Origin: Terriglobia bacterium
Lineage (GTDB): Bacteria > Acidobacteriota > Terriglobia > JAIQFV01
Reading direction: 5' to 3'
NCBI GenBank assembly: GCA_020073085.1
Contig: JAIQFV010000043.1
Coordinates: 1 to 39,478, forward strand
Length of the DNA: 39,478 nt
Shown: positions 8,626-17,504 of the stretch, one piece after another
Position numbering within the stretch: the stretch's first letter is position 1
Layout: each line of letters opens with the position of its first letter
Notes under the pieces: generated by a model
Database searches by the model: none
What the model saw: the letters and a program-made list of their open reading frames with translations, nothing else
Told to the model about the DNA's origin: nothing
Made by a program: the position numbers and the translations under genes

Positions 8626-9321
8626 TCAGCTCTTGCGATGCGTATGAAAAGCCCCCTTTTGAAAAGTAAACAATCTCTCATCCTTCGAGCCGTGGAAGAT
8701 CCAAGAGCTGCGTGGACCCAAGTGTTCGGCGACCCTATTGATCAGCTGCCGCACCGTGAGATGCTCAAAAGTGACCGACCAAGGCTTAGCGTAGCCTATG
8801 TCTCCTCCCAACTGAAAATATCCAAGCTGTTCTTTCGGGAGCAGTATGTACAAAGGTGCGAACACTTTGTCAGGGTCAGGGATGTCCGTGAGTGTTATTC
8901 GTTCAAGTTGGAGATTCAATAAATACGAATAATCGCCGATAGTTGCTCGTGGGTAGATGTTTATCGAGGGTCCGTCTGTCGACCATGTGTATCGGGTGTC
9001 GAGCCCACAAAGCGTGTCAAGTGCCTCTCGTACAGTTTTATTCTCAAGATGCAGTGAGAACTGGACACTCTGGTCCTCGGGATCTGACATTTTTTCGCGC
9101 AGGATCTGCTCAATTCCCAGGTGCAAGCCCCCGATTGGCTTCGAACTCAACTCGGCTATTCCATCTATGAGGGTTGAGTCCTTAAACTCGAATTCCGCTA
9201 CCCTTCCGTCGAGGGGAGGTGTCGCTAGGGTTGCGGCGCTTTGATCGCCACGCGGTGCCTGGCCCAGACCTTCGACGCAGAGCAGTAGTGAAATCAATCC
9301 CAGTGTGAGAAAGATCTTCAT
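8626..9321 (-). CDS. exported protein with STN-like segment, paralogue of 7793-8485
   Basis: The 231-residue protein begins with a signal peptide (MKIFLTLGLISLLLCVEGLGQ). Residues of about 40-125 resemble an STN/short-secretin domain: VAEFEFKDSTLIDGIAELS, FSLHLENKTVREALDTLC, then TRYTWSTDGPSINIYPR. The rest (LNLQLERITLTDIPDPDK onwards) is unrecognised but again contains a VTFEHLTVRQLINRVAEHLG line that looks like a second STN-type repeat. It lies 140 bases upstream of its paralogue in the same orientation, so the pair may be an operon produced by tandem duplication. The start at 9321 has a GGCGGA-like sequence nearby. Function unknown. Confidence 0.65.
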   Translation of the reverse strand: MKIFLTLGLISLLLCVEGLGQAPRGDQSAATLATPPLDGRVAEFEFKDSTLIDGIAELSSKPIGGLHLGIEQILREKMSDPEDQSVQFSLHLENKTVREALDTLCGLDTRYTWSTDGPSINIYPRATIGDYSYLLNLQLERITLTDIPDPDKVFAPLYILLPKEQLGYFQLGGDIGYAKPWSVTFEHLTVRQLINRVAEHLGPRSSWIFHGSKDERLFTFQKGAFHTHRKS

Positions 9322-9515
9322 TTGTTTCCGCCGTTATTGGTAATTGCATGGGGCCAAGTTTCAAAATCTAACGAGTTGGACTGTTGATTTTTGAGAGCTG
9401 CCCCATCTTCTTGTTGAATATTCAATGATGCCTGCTCTTATATCTCCAGCGTATTGCTCCAGTCAATGGAGCACTCTAAATTCTATGTGGTGATTGTTCC
9501 CTTTATGCACGCCCC

Positions 9516-9551
9516 AAAAACAAAAGGCCCCGTCGCGTGTGCGACGAGGCC
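9516..9551 (-). terminator. intrinsic terminator of the cold-shock gene
   Basis: Read on the minus strand, GGCCTCGTCGC, loop ACAC and GCGACGGGGCC form an 11-pair GC-rich stem (one G-T pair), followed by TTTTGTTTTT. It begins 28 bases after the cold-shock stop codon. It is a textbook rho-independent terminator. Confidence 0.92.
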
Positions 9552-9579
9552 TTTCCAAAATGGATTTCGCTGTGGAAAA

Positions 9580-9783
9580 TTAGAGTTTGGTGACGTTTTC
9601 CGCCTGAAGACCTTTTTGGCCCTTGGTCACTTCGAACTCCACGGCCTGGCCTTCGGTCAAAGACTTGAATCCTTCGCCTTGGATTGCGGAGAAGTGCACG
9701 AAGACATCTTCGCCCGATTGGCGCTGGATAAACCCAAAACCCTTTGCGTCGTTAAACCATTTCACTGTACCTTGTTCTTTCAT
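9580..9783 (-). CDS. cspA: cold-shock protein, CspA family
   Basis: The 67-residue single CSD protein binds single-stranded RNA and DNA and acts as an RNA chaperone. Both RNA-binding motifs are intact: RNP1 as KGFGFI at about 14-19 and RNP2 as VFVHF at about 27-31. The chain opens with [15 protein letters not shown] and ends in a GLQAENV segment, exactly as in CspA relatives. AAGGAG lies 11 bases before ATG 9783. A strong terminator follows, so it is monocistronic. The 247 bases upstream to the amidase stop hold no gene and probably contain the promoter and a structured leader, as is usual for csp genes, but I could not identify one. Which csp paralogue it is cannot be told. Confidence 0.97.
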   Translation of the reverse strand: MKEQGTVKWFNDAKGFGFIQRQSGEDVFVHFSAIQGEGFKSLTEGQAVEFEVTKGQKGLQAENVTKL

Positions 9784-10030
9784 TTCTGTTAATGCTCCTT
9801 AGGTTGATGTTGCTTGTTTTAATTTACCTTGTCTCGTCTTCGTGTCCACCGCAAAAACAAATAGCTCCAAAATCCGATCATGGATTTGGAGCCAACGTAC
9901 TGCTACGACAACAAAAACTTGACCAAGACTGGCGAGAGACTACACGAGATTTGAAAGGAACGCAAGGAAAAAATTTGGCGAGAGATATGGTAGGGCGCCG
10001 AGCCTCGCCGCACTACATATGGCACAGGAA

Positions 10031-11488
10031 TCACGAAATCGAGGGGTGCTTCTCATGCCATGGCGTCCGGCTTTGATAGGCAATGCCAATCTCAAGCAGC
10101 GTTTTCTCGCTGAAGGGGGACCCCAGGAATTGAATTGAAGTCGGAAGGCCATTTTGCCCAAAACCGTTGGGAAGACACAAGGCCGGAGCCCCGACGGCAT
10201 TTCCAGCTGGAATCAAGGGAGTCCCCCCTTTGACCTCCGGATAAGCTTTGTCGAAATCCACTCCAATGGGCGGGGCCACGGCGCTGCGCGTCGGGGCAAC
10301 GACGGCATCGAACCTGCTCATGAACTCATGGTAGGCCGTCTGCATCGGGCCGCGGATGCGCATGGCCTGCAGATAATCGACGGCGGATACCACGGAGGCC
10401 GTGTATCCCCCAATGCGGTCCCGCGGTGTTTGAAGTTCAGCAAGTTTTCCACTTTCGATCAGATCATAAAAGGCGGACGCTCCCTCGGCATTCACAATCG
10501 TTCCCACGACATTGCCCCAGGGGAGGTCGGGAAAGGCCACGTCGGGCGTCACATCACAGAATTGCCGGAGCACCTCGACCGTCTGGTCAAAGTTGGCCTT
10601 GACCTCCGGTTGGATGTCTTTGGTGGCATCTTTGATGACACCGATCTTAAATTGTCGTTTGCCAGGGGCTGCTGAAGCAGTGACACCCGCCCGCCGGGTC
10701 CCGGCAGTCGCGCCCCCCGCGTTCAACGGATATTCGAACTTCTTTGCAACAGACGTCGGGTCCTTGGGATCCTGGCCGGCAATGGCGGCCAGGACCAGCC
10801 CGCAATCATCGGCCGTTCGGCACATGGGCCCGAGCTTGTCAAGACTCCAGCACAGGGCCATTGCGCCGTGACGGCTGACGAGTCCATAAGTGGGACGCAA
10901 TCCTGAAAGGCCGCAGCACGCGGAGGGGGTGAGAATGGATCCCGAAGTTTCGGAGCCGATGGAAAAAGCCACAAGACCGGCTGCCGTGGCCGCTCCGGGT
11001 CCGCTGGAAGAACCGCCGCTCCAAAAATTCGTGTTCCAGGGGGTCCGGCCGGGACCCGTGAAAGACGCATCGGGGTTGTTATATCCCATTCCCCCTGCCA
11101 ACTCCACCATCGCCAGCTTCGCGATCAGAACCGCGCCGGCGTTGCGCAGTCTCTCAACCACCGTGGCGTCATAGTCAAAAACCTGGTTCTTGTAGGGCGC
11201 CGCGCCCCACGTCGTAGGAATCCCTTTAGTTGCCAAAAGGTCCTTCACGCCAAAAGGGATGCCGTGCAAGGGTCCGCGATACTTGCCCGATTTGATTTCT
11301 TTCTCGGCCGCCCGCGCTTGTTCAAGGGCTTGCTGGCGCATCAAGGTCACCAGTGCCCCCAACTTCGGGCCAATCGCCTCCAGTCGAGTAAGGTACGACT
11401 CCGTCAGTTCTACGGGGGAAATCTTTTGGCTTCGAATTTTCAGCGCCAGGCTGGCCACTGGAGAATAAAGGATGTCTTCTGAAAGCAT
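10031..11488 (-). CDS. amidase signature (AS) family enzyme
   Basis: The 485-residue hydrolase carries the Ser-cisSer-Lys triad of the AS family: K82 in GIPFGVKDLLATKG, cis-Ser S160 in WSGGSSSG and nucleophile S184 in GSETSGSI. It hydrolyses amides or esters. It resembles GatA in layout, but no gatB or gatC is nearby and the C-terminal half follows general amidases, so a catabolic amidase is more likely than the tRNA amidotransferase. ATG 11488 is preferred over TTG 11500; GAGAGG is just upstream. It lies 61 bases after a Tat-signal small protein gene, and the two probably form an operon. Cytoplasmic, since no signal peptide is visible. Substrate unknown. Confidence 0.93.
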   Translation of the reverse strand: MLSEDILYSPVASLALKIRSQKISPVELTESYLTRLEAIGPKLGALVTLMRQQALEQARAAEKEIKSGKYRGPLHGIPFGVKDLLATKGIPTTWGAAPYKNQVFDYDATVVERLRNAGAVLIAKLAMVELAGGMGYNNPDASFTGPGRTPWNTNFWSGGSSSGPGAATAAGLVAFSIGSETSGSILTPSACCGLSGLRPTYGLVSRHGAMALCWSLDKLGPMCRTADDCGLVLAAIAGQDPKDPTSVAKKFEYPLNAGGATAGTRRAGVTASAAPGKRQFKIGVIKDATKDIQPEVKANFDQTVEVLRQFCDVTPDVAFPDLPWGNVVGTIVNAEGASAFYDLIESGKLAELQTPRDRIGGYTASVVSAVDYLQAMRIRGPMQTAYHEFMSRFDAVVAPTRSAVAPPIGVDFDKAYPEVKGGTPLIPAGNAVGAPALCLPNGFGQNGLPTSIQFLGSPFSEKTLLEIGIAYQSRTPWHEKHPSIS

Positions 11489-11549
11489 GTCGCCTCTCAA
11501 GGATCGGAATGTTGTCAGTTAGGATTCACACCGATGGGTTGATCAGGCC

Positions 11550-11960
11550 TCACGATTTCACCCGAGGGAGGTCCAAGGCATGAAACATCGTGACGGGTTC
11601 GTCGGCGTTGGTCAGTTTGAAAGCACGGATTCGTTGGCGGCCCCGCACACCGCGCTCCAACCCCAGTTTCACCTCGACCATCTGTTCGTCCGTTAGAAAC
11701 TTCCCGTAGCGCTGCTTGACAACCTCGGCCAAAGCTTCGGCCTCGGGCGAGGGTTTCATTTCCTGTGACCCTGTTTGGGCCGGCGCGGCAGGTTTTGCTT
11801 CCGGTTTACTTTGAGTCTGGGCAGGTGACAGATCGACGCTCGAAAGGACCGCGGGGAGGAGGGGAGCCAGGACAAGTGCTTTGACCATCCGCCGCCGTGA
11901 TTGTGAAATGGTCCGTCCTTTGGGGTTTGCCAGAGAGGGGGTGACCTTGGAAGAGCTCAT
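11550..11960 (-). CDS. small Tat-exported protein of unknown function
   Basis: The 136-residue protein has a twin-arginine-type leader: SQSRRRMVKALVLAPLLPAVLSS at about 19-41, with the S-R-R-x-x-hydrophobic pattern. A Pro/Ala/Gln/Lys-rich linker at about 45-75 follows. The C-terminal part (EALAEVVKQRYGKFLTDEQMVEVKLGLERGVRGRQRIRAFKL) is a helical segment with no visible catalytic motif. AAGGAG lies 8 bases before ATG 11960. It precedes the amidase gene in the same direction. Proteins of this layout may be accessory subunits carried with a cofactor enzyme, but that is conjecture. Confidence 0.75.
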   Translation of the reverse strand: MSSSKVTPSLANPKGRTISQSRRRMVKALVLAPLLPAVLSSVDLSPAQTQSKPEAKPAAPAQTGSQEMKPSPEAEALAEVVKQRYGKFLTDEQMVEVKLGLERGVRGRQRIRAFKLTNADEPVTMFHALDLPRVKS

Positions 11961-12201
11961 GAAATACTCCTTTTCAAAAAGCAGGCGCCGAGCGCGGGTT
12001 CAGAGTGGGATTGCTCCTTGCTTGTTCTACTGCGTGATACAGAGCGTCCGTCCTGCCTGACAGCTAGCCAGACCTGAGCCTCTTCAACACCTGACTTGAT
12101 CTGAATGGGCTCTGTTTTGTTCTCCAGGGAAGCGGCAGTATATCACAAGTTACTCTGCGCCTGGAGAAGGCGGGGAACTCTCCTGTGATAAACTTGAATT
12201 C

Positions 12202-13044
12202 ATGAATGACGGGGTTCACCTGATCGCGATTGACATCGATGGCACGCTGCTCGATTCAAAGGGAAGACTGAGCGAGGAGAACAAACATGCTGTGGACGCG
12301 GCGGTGGACGCCGGGATTGAAGTTTCGCTGGTGACCGGGCGTCGCTTTTCAATGGCCGAACGAATCGCAACCCTGTTTGAACACGATCTCACCGTGATTG
12401 CCAACAATGGTGCGGTCATCAAGACCTCCCGGAGCCACCATCTTTCTTACAAGGATCCTCTGCCCCTTCCGGCTGCGCGGCAGGCGCTCTACGCCACGCG
12501 GGCTTTTCGCTCCTCCTGTGTCGCGCATGCGGAAGAATCCGAGTACGGCCAACTCGTTTGTGAAGGGATCGATCCCAACAATCTCCCGCTGCGATGGTAC
12601 TTGGACAAGAGCAAGGAAGACGTACGGTATGTCGATTCGCTGGAGGAGTTCCTTACCGTCGACCCGATTCAGCTCATGTTCGGAGGGGCATTGGAGGTGA
12701 TGAACGGAGTGATCCAGGCGGTAACGCCCCTGGTCGAAGCCGGTGTCGTGAAGATGGCTCGGACGGAATATCTTCGCAACGATGTTTCCATCATCGATAT
12801 CCTTTCCCCTACTTGCAGCAAGGCGGCCGCGCTCCAATTCCTGCTGGCCCGGCATGGCTGGATCCCTGAAAACCTGATGGCCATAGGCGATAACCACAAC
12901 GACCATGACATGCTGGAACTGTCCAAAATCGCCGTCGTGATGGGTCAGAGCGTAGAGGAGTTGAAAACGACCAGCCGTTACGTTACCGCGACCAACGATG
13001 AGAATGGAGTAGCGCAGGCGATTGAGAGGTTCGTGCTCAAGTGA
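12202..13044 (+). CDS. Cof-type HAD-superfamily phosphatase
   Basis: The 280-residue enzyme has all four HAD motifs of the Cof/YidA group: DIDGT with nucleophile D11 and acid D13, SLVTGR as motif II, the lysine in SPTCSKAAAL as motif III, and GDNHNDHDML as motif IV. A type IIB cap occupies about residues 85-185. Family members dephosphorylate small phosphometabolites such as sugar phosphates, FMN or PLP; the substrate cannot be read from sequence. There is no clear Shine-Dalgarno before ATG 12202. TGTGATAAACT ends close to the start, so a leaderless transcript is possible but unproven. It stands alone. Confidence 0.93.
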   Translation: MNDGVHLIAIDIDGTLLDSKGRLSEENKHAVDAAVDAGIEVSLVTGRRFSMAERIATLFEHDLTVIANNGAVIKTSRSHHLSYKDPLPLPAARQALYATRAFRSSCVAHAEESEYGQLVCEGIDPNNLPLRWYLDKSKEDVRYVDSLEEFLTVDPIQLMFGGALEVMNGVIQAVTPLVEAGVVKMARTEYLRNDVSIIDILSPTCSKAAALQFLLARHGWIPENLMAIGDNHNDHDMLELSKIAVVMGQSVEELKTTSRYVTATNDENGVAQAIERFVLK

Positions 13045-13058
13045 GAGGCGACTGCGGT

Positions 13059-13217
13059 AAATTCCAAATTCCAATATCCAAAGTCCAAATAAAATCCAAA
13101 GCCCAAATTCCAAACAAGGACCTTGACCCCCACTATTCACTAAAGAGGGGCTCTGCCTTTGTTTGGATTTTGGAATTTGAGTATTATTTGGACTTTGGAT
13201 ATTGGAATTTGGAATTT
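13059..13217. repeat. long inverted repeat of TTCCAAA units (MITE-like)
   Basis: The left arm (13059-13119) starts AAATTCCAAATTCCAATATC and continues with CAAAGTCCAAAT. The right arm (13156-13217) is its near-perfect complement, ending GATATTGGAATTTGGAATTT. The arms are about 60 bases with a 36-base centre, so the element could fold into one long hairpin. Each arm is itself built of about 10-base TCCAAA units. A single, more diverged arm is found at 22045-22099. It sits between the HAD and ferredoxin genes. Confidence 0.75.
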
Positions 13218-13245
13218 GCTTCCCGAAGGATCGGCATCTGCGGTG

Positions 13246-13254
13246 TGTTATAAT
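13246..13254 (+). promoter_or_regulatory. extended -10 promoter for the ferredoxin gene
   Basis: TGTTATAAT is a consensus TATAAT hexamer (13249-13254) with an upstream TGn extension. It lies 36 bases before the ferredoxin ATG and just after the long inverted repeat. No good -35 hexamer is present at 16-18 bases. Confidence 0.45.
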
Positions 13255-13290
13255 CGTGTTTAATTCCAATCAGGGAGATCACAGCACAAC

Positions 13291-13698
13291 ATGGGTGGAA
13301 AGAATCCGTATTTAGCCGCAGTCGAAGTGCCACCGCCGAAAACCAAGTACAAGATCACCTTCCTGCCCATGAATAAGACGGTCGAGGTGGATCCCGAGCG
13401 GTTGCCGGACCATGTGGATGGGTTGCCCGGGTCTGTCTTGTCGATCGCCCTGGCCAATGGAATCGACCTGGATCATGCCTGCGGGGGTGTGTGTGCTTGT
13501 TCCACGTGTCATGTTTATGTGCGTCAGGGGTTAGAGACCTGCAATCAATCCTCGGACGACGAGGATGACATGATTCAAGAAGCTCCCGGCCTGGAACTGG
13601 ATTCCCGCCTGGGATGCCAAACCGTTCCCAATGGAACTCGGGACATTATTGTGGAAATTCCCGAATGGAATCGGAATGCGGCCAAGGAAGAGCACTAG
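13291..13698 (+). CDS. fdx: ISC-type [2Fe-2S] ferredoxin
   Basis: The 135-residue ferredoxin has cluster ligands C64, C70, C73 and C109. The spacing (5, 2 and 35 residues between) equals that of E. coli Fdx (42, 48, 51, 87). The loop ACGGVCACSTCHVYV is the adrenodoxin/ISC type rather than the plant type. It transfers electrons, classically for Fe-S cluster assembly. The protein is about 22 residues longer at the N-terminus than E. coli Fdx (GGKNPYLAAVEVPPPKTKY). No isc or suf genes adjoin it. A consensus -10 lies 36 bases upstream and AGGGAG stands about 13 bases before the ATG. Confidence 0.93.
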   Translation: MGGKNPYLAAVEVPPPKTKYKITFLPMNKTVEVDPERLPDHVDGLPGSVLSIALANGIDLDHACGGVCACSTCHVYVRQGLETCNQSSDDEDDMIQEAPGLELDSRLGCQTVPNGTRDIIVEIPEWNRNAAKEEH

Positions 13699-13989
13699 CA
13701 AAGTTTTAGTGCTTTGAAAAGCCATTGGCGCTGAGAACACCTGAAAGCTTTTGTTGCCAGAAGATGCCTGGACCCGTTTCATTAATCCCGATCCGCACGA
13801 GCTGGGCCAAACCCAGAATTCATTTGGATCCCAGAACATCGTTCGTCATTGAATGCCCGTGCCGGCTGGATCATTCGATGTTCTCTTCCGACCTCTACCG
13901 CCGGGGCGGACGGATCCGGCCACACCGTCACCCGTGTTAACGAATTCTTCACAGATTTGACCACTCTTTGAGAAGGAGACAAAAGATAA

Positions 13990-16194
13990 ATGTATTTTCA
14001 CGGCTTACGGAAGGCTTGGTTGGTTGAATCCATGTGTCTCTTGATGGGGATGGGCGGAGCCGTTCTTGCGTGGGCACAAAAAGACGAGGTTCCAGGTCCT
14101 GAACCTCTGCGGGGTTATTCCGCCCCGGAGAGCAAACTTGAGCGGGATTGGGAGGAGAAGATGCGAGCGATTCCTGACCCCAAGAACCTCCGCGAGAACA
14201 TGCGCTTGCTTTCCTCAGCCCCTCATCATGTGGGATCGGCAAAAGACAAGGAAAACGCCGAGTTCATTCTTCGAAAATTTCGGGAGTACGGATTGAAGGC
14301 CGAGATCGAGCAGTTCTATGTGCTTTTTCCCACACCCAAGGAACGGTTGGTGGAGTTAATCGAGCCTGAGAAATACAAGGCGCAGTTGAAGGAGCCTGCG
14401 GTCATGGAAGACTCAAACTCCACGGATACAGGACAGTTGCCCACATATAACGCCTATTCTGCCGATGGGGATGTGACGGCCCAGGTCGTCTACGTGAACT
14501 TTGGGACTCCAAAGGATTATGAGGAACTCGCCCAACTGGGCATTGACGTGAAAGGCAAGATTGTCCTGGCGCGCTATGGCGAGAGTTGGCGCGGGATCAA
14601 GCCCAAGGTCGCCTACGAACATGGGGCCGTCGGGTGTTTGATTTATTCGGACCCCCATGAGGACGGCTATTTCAAGGGAGACATCTACCCGGAGGGCGCG
14701 TACCGGCCCTGGCAGGGGGTTCAGCGCGGCAGTGTAGCGGACATGCCGATCTATCCGGGGGATCCGGAGACTCCCGGCTGGGCCAGTGTCAAAGGCGCCA
14801 AGCGGCTGTCTCTGGTTGAGGCGAAGACGCTGATGAAAATTCCCGTGCTCCCGATCTCCTACGGGGATGCATTGCCTATCCTAAAGAATCTGCGCGGTCC
14901 CGTTGCCCCGGAAGGTTGGCGCGGTTCGCTTCCCACCACTTACCACATCGGAGCGGGTCCTGCCGTGGTGCATCTGAAAGCGGCATTCAATTGGAATATT
15001 GAACCCATCTACGATGTGATCGGACGAATTGAAGGGAACACTTTTCCCGATCAATGGATTGTCCGCGGCAATCATCATGACGCCTGGGTGAATGGGGCCT
15101 CTGATCCGCTGAGCGGCATGGTTGCGGAACTGGAAGAAGCCCGTGCCTTGGGCATATTGTCGCAGCAGGGGTGGCGGCCGAAACGAACGATCGTGTTCGC
15201 GGCATGGGACGGCGAAGAACCCGGTCTGTTAGGCTCCACGGAATGGGCTGAAGCGCATGCCGAGGAATTGAGCAAGAAGGCGGTGATCTACCTCAACACG
15301 GACAGCAATGGCAAGGGCTGGCTGGGCGCCTCAGGTTCTCACACGTTGGAAAGGTTTATGAACGAAGTGATGCGCGACATCCGGGACCCGCAGACCGGCA
15401 AGTCGGTCTGGCAAGCGCTTCAGGAGCGCCGGCAGGGTCAGGCCAAGACCGACGAAGAAAAGAAGGATCTGAAGGAACGGGCAGATTTGCGCATCGGCGC
15501 CCTCGGCTCGGGTTCCGATTACACGGTCTTTGTTGATCACCTGGGAATCGCCTCCCTGAATCTGGGGTTCGGGGGCGGCGGCGACGGGGGTGTCTATCAC
15601 TCCATCTATGACTCCTTCGCGTGGTTTACGCGGTTCTCAGACACCACGTTTGAATATGGCCGTGCGCTGGCACAGACGTCAGGCTCATCCGTGATGCGGG
15701 TGGCGGACGCAACAGTGCTCCCGTTTGAGTTTGAGGATTTTGCCGATACGGTCGCGAAGTATGTCACAGAACTGGAGAAGCTCAGCCAGGAAGCGAAGCC
15801 CCCGGAGACGATCGATTTCTCAACGTTCAAGGATGCGGCCACCAACGTAAAACAGGCGGCCGAACGCTATCAAGCTGCTTTCAAAAAGCAATCCTCCTCC
15901 CAGAACTGGAAGATCAGTGCCTCCCAGGAGAATTCTCTCAATGAAACGCTTTTTATGATTGAGCGTCACATGATCAATCAAGAGGGCCTTCCCGGCCGCC
16001 CCTGGTTTAAGCATGAGATCTATGCGCCGGGCCTTTATACCGGTTACGGGGTGAAAACCATCCCCGGGGTGAGGGAGGCGATTGAACAGAAGAACTGGGC
16101 CGACGTCAAACCCCAAATGGAAAGAGCGCGGGCTGCCCTGCTCGAGGTGGTATCGCAAATCGATGCTGCTACCCGGCTCCTCGAGGGGCAATAA
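13990..16194 (+). CDS. secreted M28-family metallopeptidase, glutamate carboxypeptidase II-like
   Basis: The 734-residue zinc exopeptidase has a signal peptide (about 1-29, ending VLAWAQ). A PA domain interrupts the fold at about 130-330, the catalytic core spans about 335-560, and a helical TFR-type dimerisation domain fills about 590-730, as in human GCPII/PSMA. Zinc ligands are visible: H362/H363 with D372 in NHHDAWVNGASDPLSG, E409/E410 in WDGEEPGLLG, D438 in YLNTDS and H537 in VYHSIYDS. It likely trims C-terminal residues from peptides in the periplasm or outside. AAGGAG lies about 11 bases before ATG 13990. The DUF1028 gene follows 149 bases downstream. Confidence 0.95.
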   Translation: MYFHGLRKAWLVESMCLLMGMGGAVLAWAQKDEVPGPEPLRGYSAPESKLERDWEEKMRAIPDPKNLRENMRLLSSAPHHVGSAKDKENAEFILRKFREYGLKAEIEQFYVLFPTPKERLVELIEPEKYKAQLKEPAVMEDSNSTDTGQLPTYNAYSADGDVTAQVVYVNFGTPKDYEELAQLGIDVKGKIVLARYGESWRGIKPKVAYEHGAVGCLIYSDPHEDGYFKGDIYPEGAYRPWQGVQRGSVADMPIYPGDPETPGWASVKGAKRLSLVEAKTLMKIPVLPISYGDALPILKNLRGPVAPEGWRGSLPTTYHIGAGPAVVHLKAAFNWNIEPIYDVIGRIEGNTFPDQWIVRGNHHDAWVNGASDPLSGMVAELEEARALGILSQQGWRPKRTIVFAAWDGEEPGLLGSTEWAEAHAEELSKKAVIYLNTDSNGKGWLGASGSHTLERFMNEVMRDIRDPQTGKSVWQALQERRQGQAKTDEEKKDLKERADLRIGALGSGSDYTVFVDHLGIASLNLGFGGGGDGGVYHSIYDSFAWFTRFSDTTFEYGRALAQTSGSSVMRVADATVLPFEFEDFADTVAKYVTELEKLSQEAKPPETIDFSTFKDAATNVKQAAERYQAAFKKQSSSQNWKISASQENSLNETLFMIERHMINQEGLPGRPWFKHEIYAPGLYTGYGVKTIPGVREAIEQKNWADVKPQMERARAALLEVVSQIDAATRLLEGQ

Positions 16195-16343
16195 TTCGGG
16201 AGTGCCTGAAGGGGAAACCCGGTGCGAAGCCTCGAAAAATGACGGATCACAACAGAAGCCCTGGATTCGGGCCGGAGGAACTGCCGTGGCTCCTTTGGGC
16301 CAATAGACTCAGATCGACAACGGACATCTTCAAGGAGGGATCG

Positions 16344-17375
16344 ATGTCGAAAATTCTTCAAGTGAGGCACGTCTTGAAGCTCGGATTGTTGTTCGTATGC
16401 GTCTCTTGCGGCCTGAGTTTCGGCCAAACGGGAGTGGGGGAGAACAAAGCCCTTCGTCCGGTTCACACCTTCTCGATCGTGGCTCGGGATCCGGCCACGG
16501 GTGAACTGGGAGTGGCGGTGCAGTCGCATTGGTTCTCGGTTGGCAGTGTGGTGCCATGGGCCGAGGCCGGCGTGGGCGCCGTTGCAACACAGTCGATTGT
16601 TGAACCCGGTTACGGCCCCCTGGGATTGGACTTGATGCGCGCCGGAAAGTCCGCCCCGGAGGCCCTGAAGGCGCTGCTGGCGGCGGATTCGAACGCTGAC
16701 GTGCGTCAAGTGGCGATGGTGGACGCACAAGGACGAAGCGCCGCACACACCGGAGAGCACTGCATCCAAATGGCCGGTGACGTGGTGGGAAAGGGCTTTA
16801 CCACCGAGGCCAATCTCATGGAGAAAAATACCGTCTGGGGGGCAATGGCCCGGGCGTTTGAGGATTCCAAAGGAGATTTGACAGACCGGTTGCTTGCCGC
16901 GCTGGAAGCCGCCCAGGCGGAAGGCGGGGATATCCGCGGAAAACAGTCGGCCGCCATCCTGGTGGTCGCCGGGAAGTCGACGGGCCGGCCGTGGGTCGAT
17001 CGCCTTGTGGATTTGCGGGTCGATGACAGCACTGATCCCATCAATGAATTGAAGCGGTTGGTGAGATTGAATCGCGCCTATCATCACATGGACGAGGGGG
17101 ACAACCTGTTTGCCAAGGCGGACGTGGAGGGCGCCATCCGCGAGTACGGAACCGCAGAGCAGATGGTTCCCGACAACATTGAAATGGTCTTTTGGCACGC
17201 CATCACGTTGGTCAATGCCAAACGGGTGGATGAGGCGCTTCCGTTATTCAGGAAGGTCTTCGCGGATCCGGTGCAGGGAGCGAAATGGGCCGAGCTTGTT
17301 CCCAGGCTGCCCCATTCGAAGATGCTGCCGGAGGATCCCAAGGTGATAGAGAAAATTCTGAGCGCCCGAAAATAA
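16344..17375 (+). CDS. secreted DUF1028 (Ntn-hydrolase-like) protein with TPR-like tail
   Basis: The 343-residue protein has a signal peptide (about 1-25, ...CVSCGLSFGQ). The DUF1028 domain follows: HTFSIVARDPATGELGVAVQSHWFSVGSVVPWAEAGVGAVATQS, then GYGPLGLDLM, and GFTTEANLM, NTVWGAMA. The last 90 residues (AYHHMDEGDNLFAKADVEGAIREYGTAEQMVPDNIEMVFWHAITLVNAKRVDEALPLF) form about two TPR-like helix pairs in place of the peptidoglycan-binding domain seen in some members. ATG 16344 has AAGGAGGG at the ideal distance, which decides the start over the open frame from 16239. DUF1028 has an Ntn-hydrolase fold but its substrate is not established. It follows the M28 peptidase gene in the same direction. 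Confidence 0.92.
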   Translation: MSKILQVRHVLKLGLLFVCVSCGLSFGQTGVGENKALRPVHTFSIVARDPATGELGVAVQSHWFSVGSVVPWAEAGVGAVATQSIVEPGYGPLGLDLMRAGKSAPEALKALLAADSNADVRQVAMVDAQGRSAAHTGEHCIQMAGDVVGKGFTTEANLMEKNTVWGAMARAFEDSKGDLTDRLLAALEAAQAEGGDIRGKQSAAILVVAGKSTGRPWVDRLVDLRVDDSTDPINELKRLVRLNRAYHHMDEGDNLFAKADVEGAIREYGTAEQMVPDNIEMVFWHAITLVNAKRVDEALPLFRKVFADPVQGAKWAELVPRLPHSKMLPEDPKVIEKILSARK

Positions 17376-17504
17376 GCCATGGTTTCATGCCGGGTGACAA
17401 AGACGTCAAAGTCGAAATAGGTCCCTTTCAGGCTTCTTGCGGCCCGGGGTCTTGGTCCAAAACAGTGCATTCATCCTTCAAAGCGAAGGGTTGCTGAAAA
17501 GAAC

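Noticed and set aside
10031-11488. Amidase as GatA of the tRNA amidotransferase
   Set aside because: There is no gatB or gatC nearby, and a Tat-exported partner lies upstream; the general amidase reading fits better.
12349-13269. Minus-strand frame of 306 codons over the HAD gene
   Set aside because: Its first third translates the TTCCAAA repeat and the rest is antisense to HAD motifs.
13691-13713. AGCACTA...TAGTGCT hairpin after the ferredoxin gene as a terminator
   Set aside because: The stem is only 7 pairs with a 9-base loop, overlaps the stop codon and lacks a T-run, so I did not list it.
16044-17198. Long minus-strand frame of 384 codons
   Set aside because: It is antisense to the M28 and DUF1028 genes, both with clear motifs and signals; the His/Arg-rich translation is typical of shadow frames.
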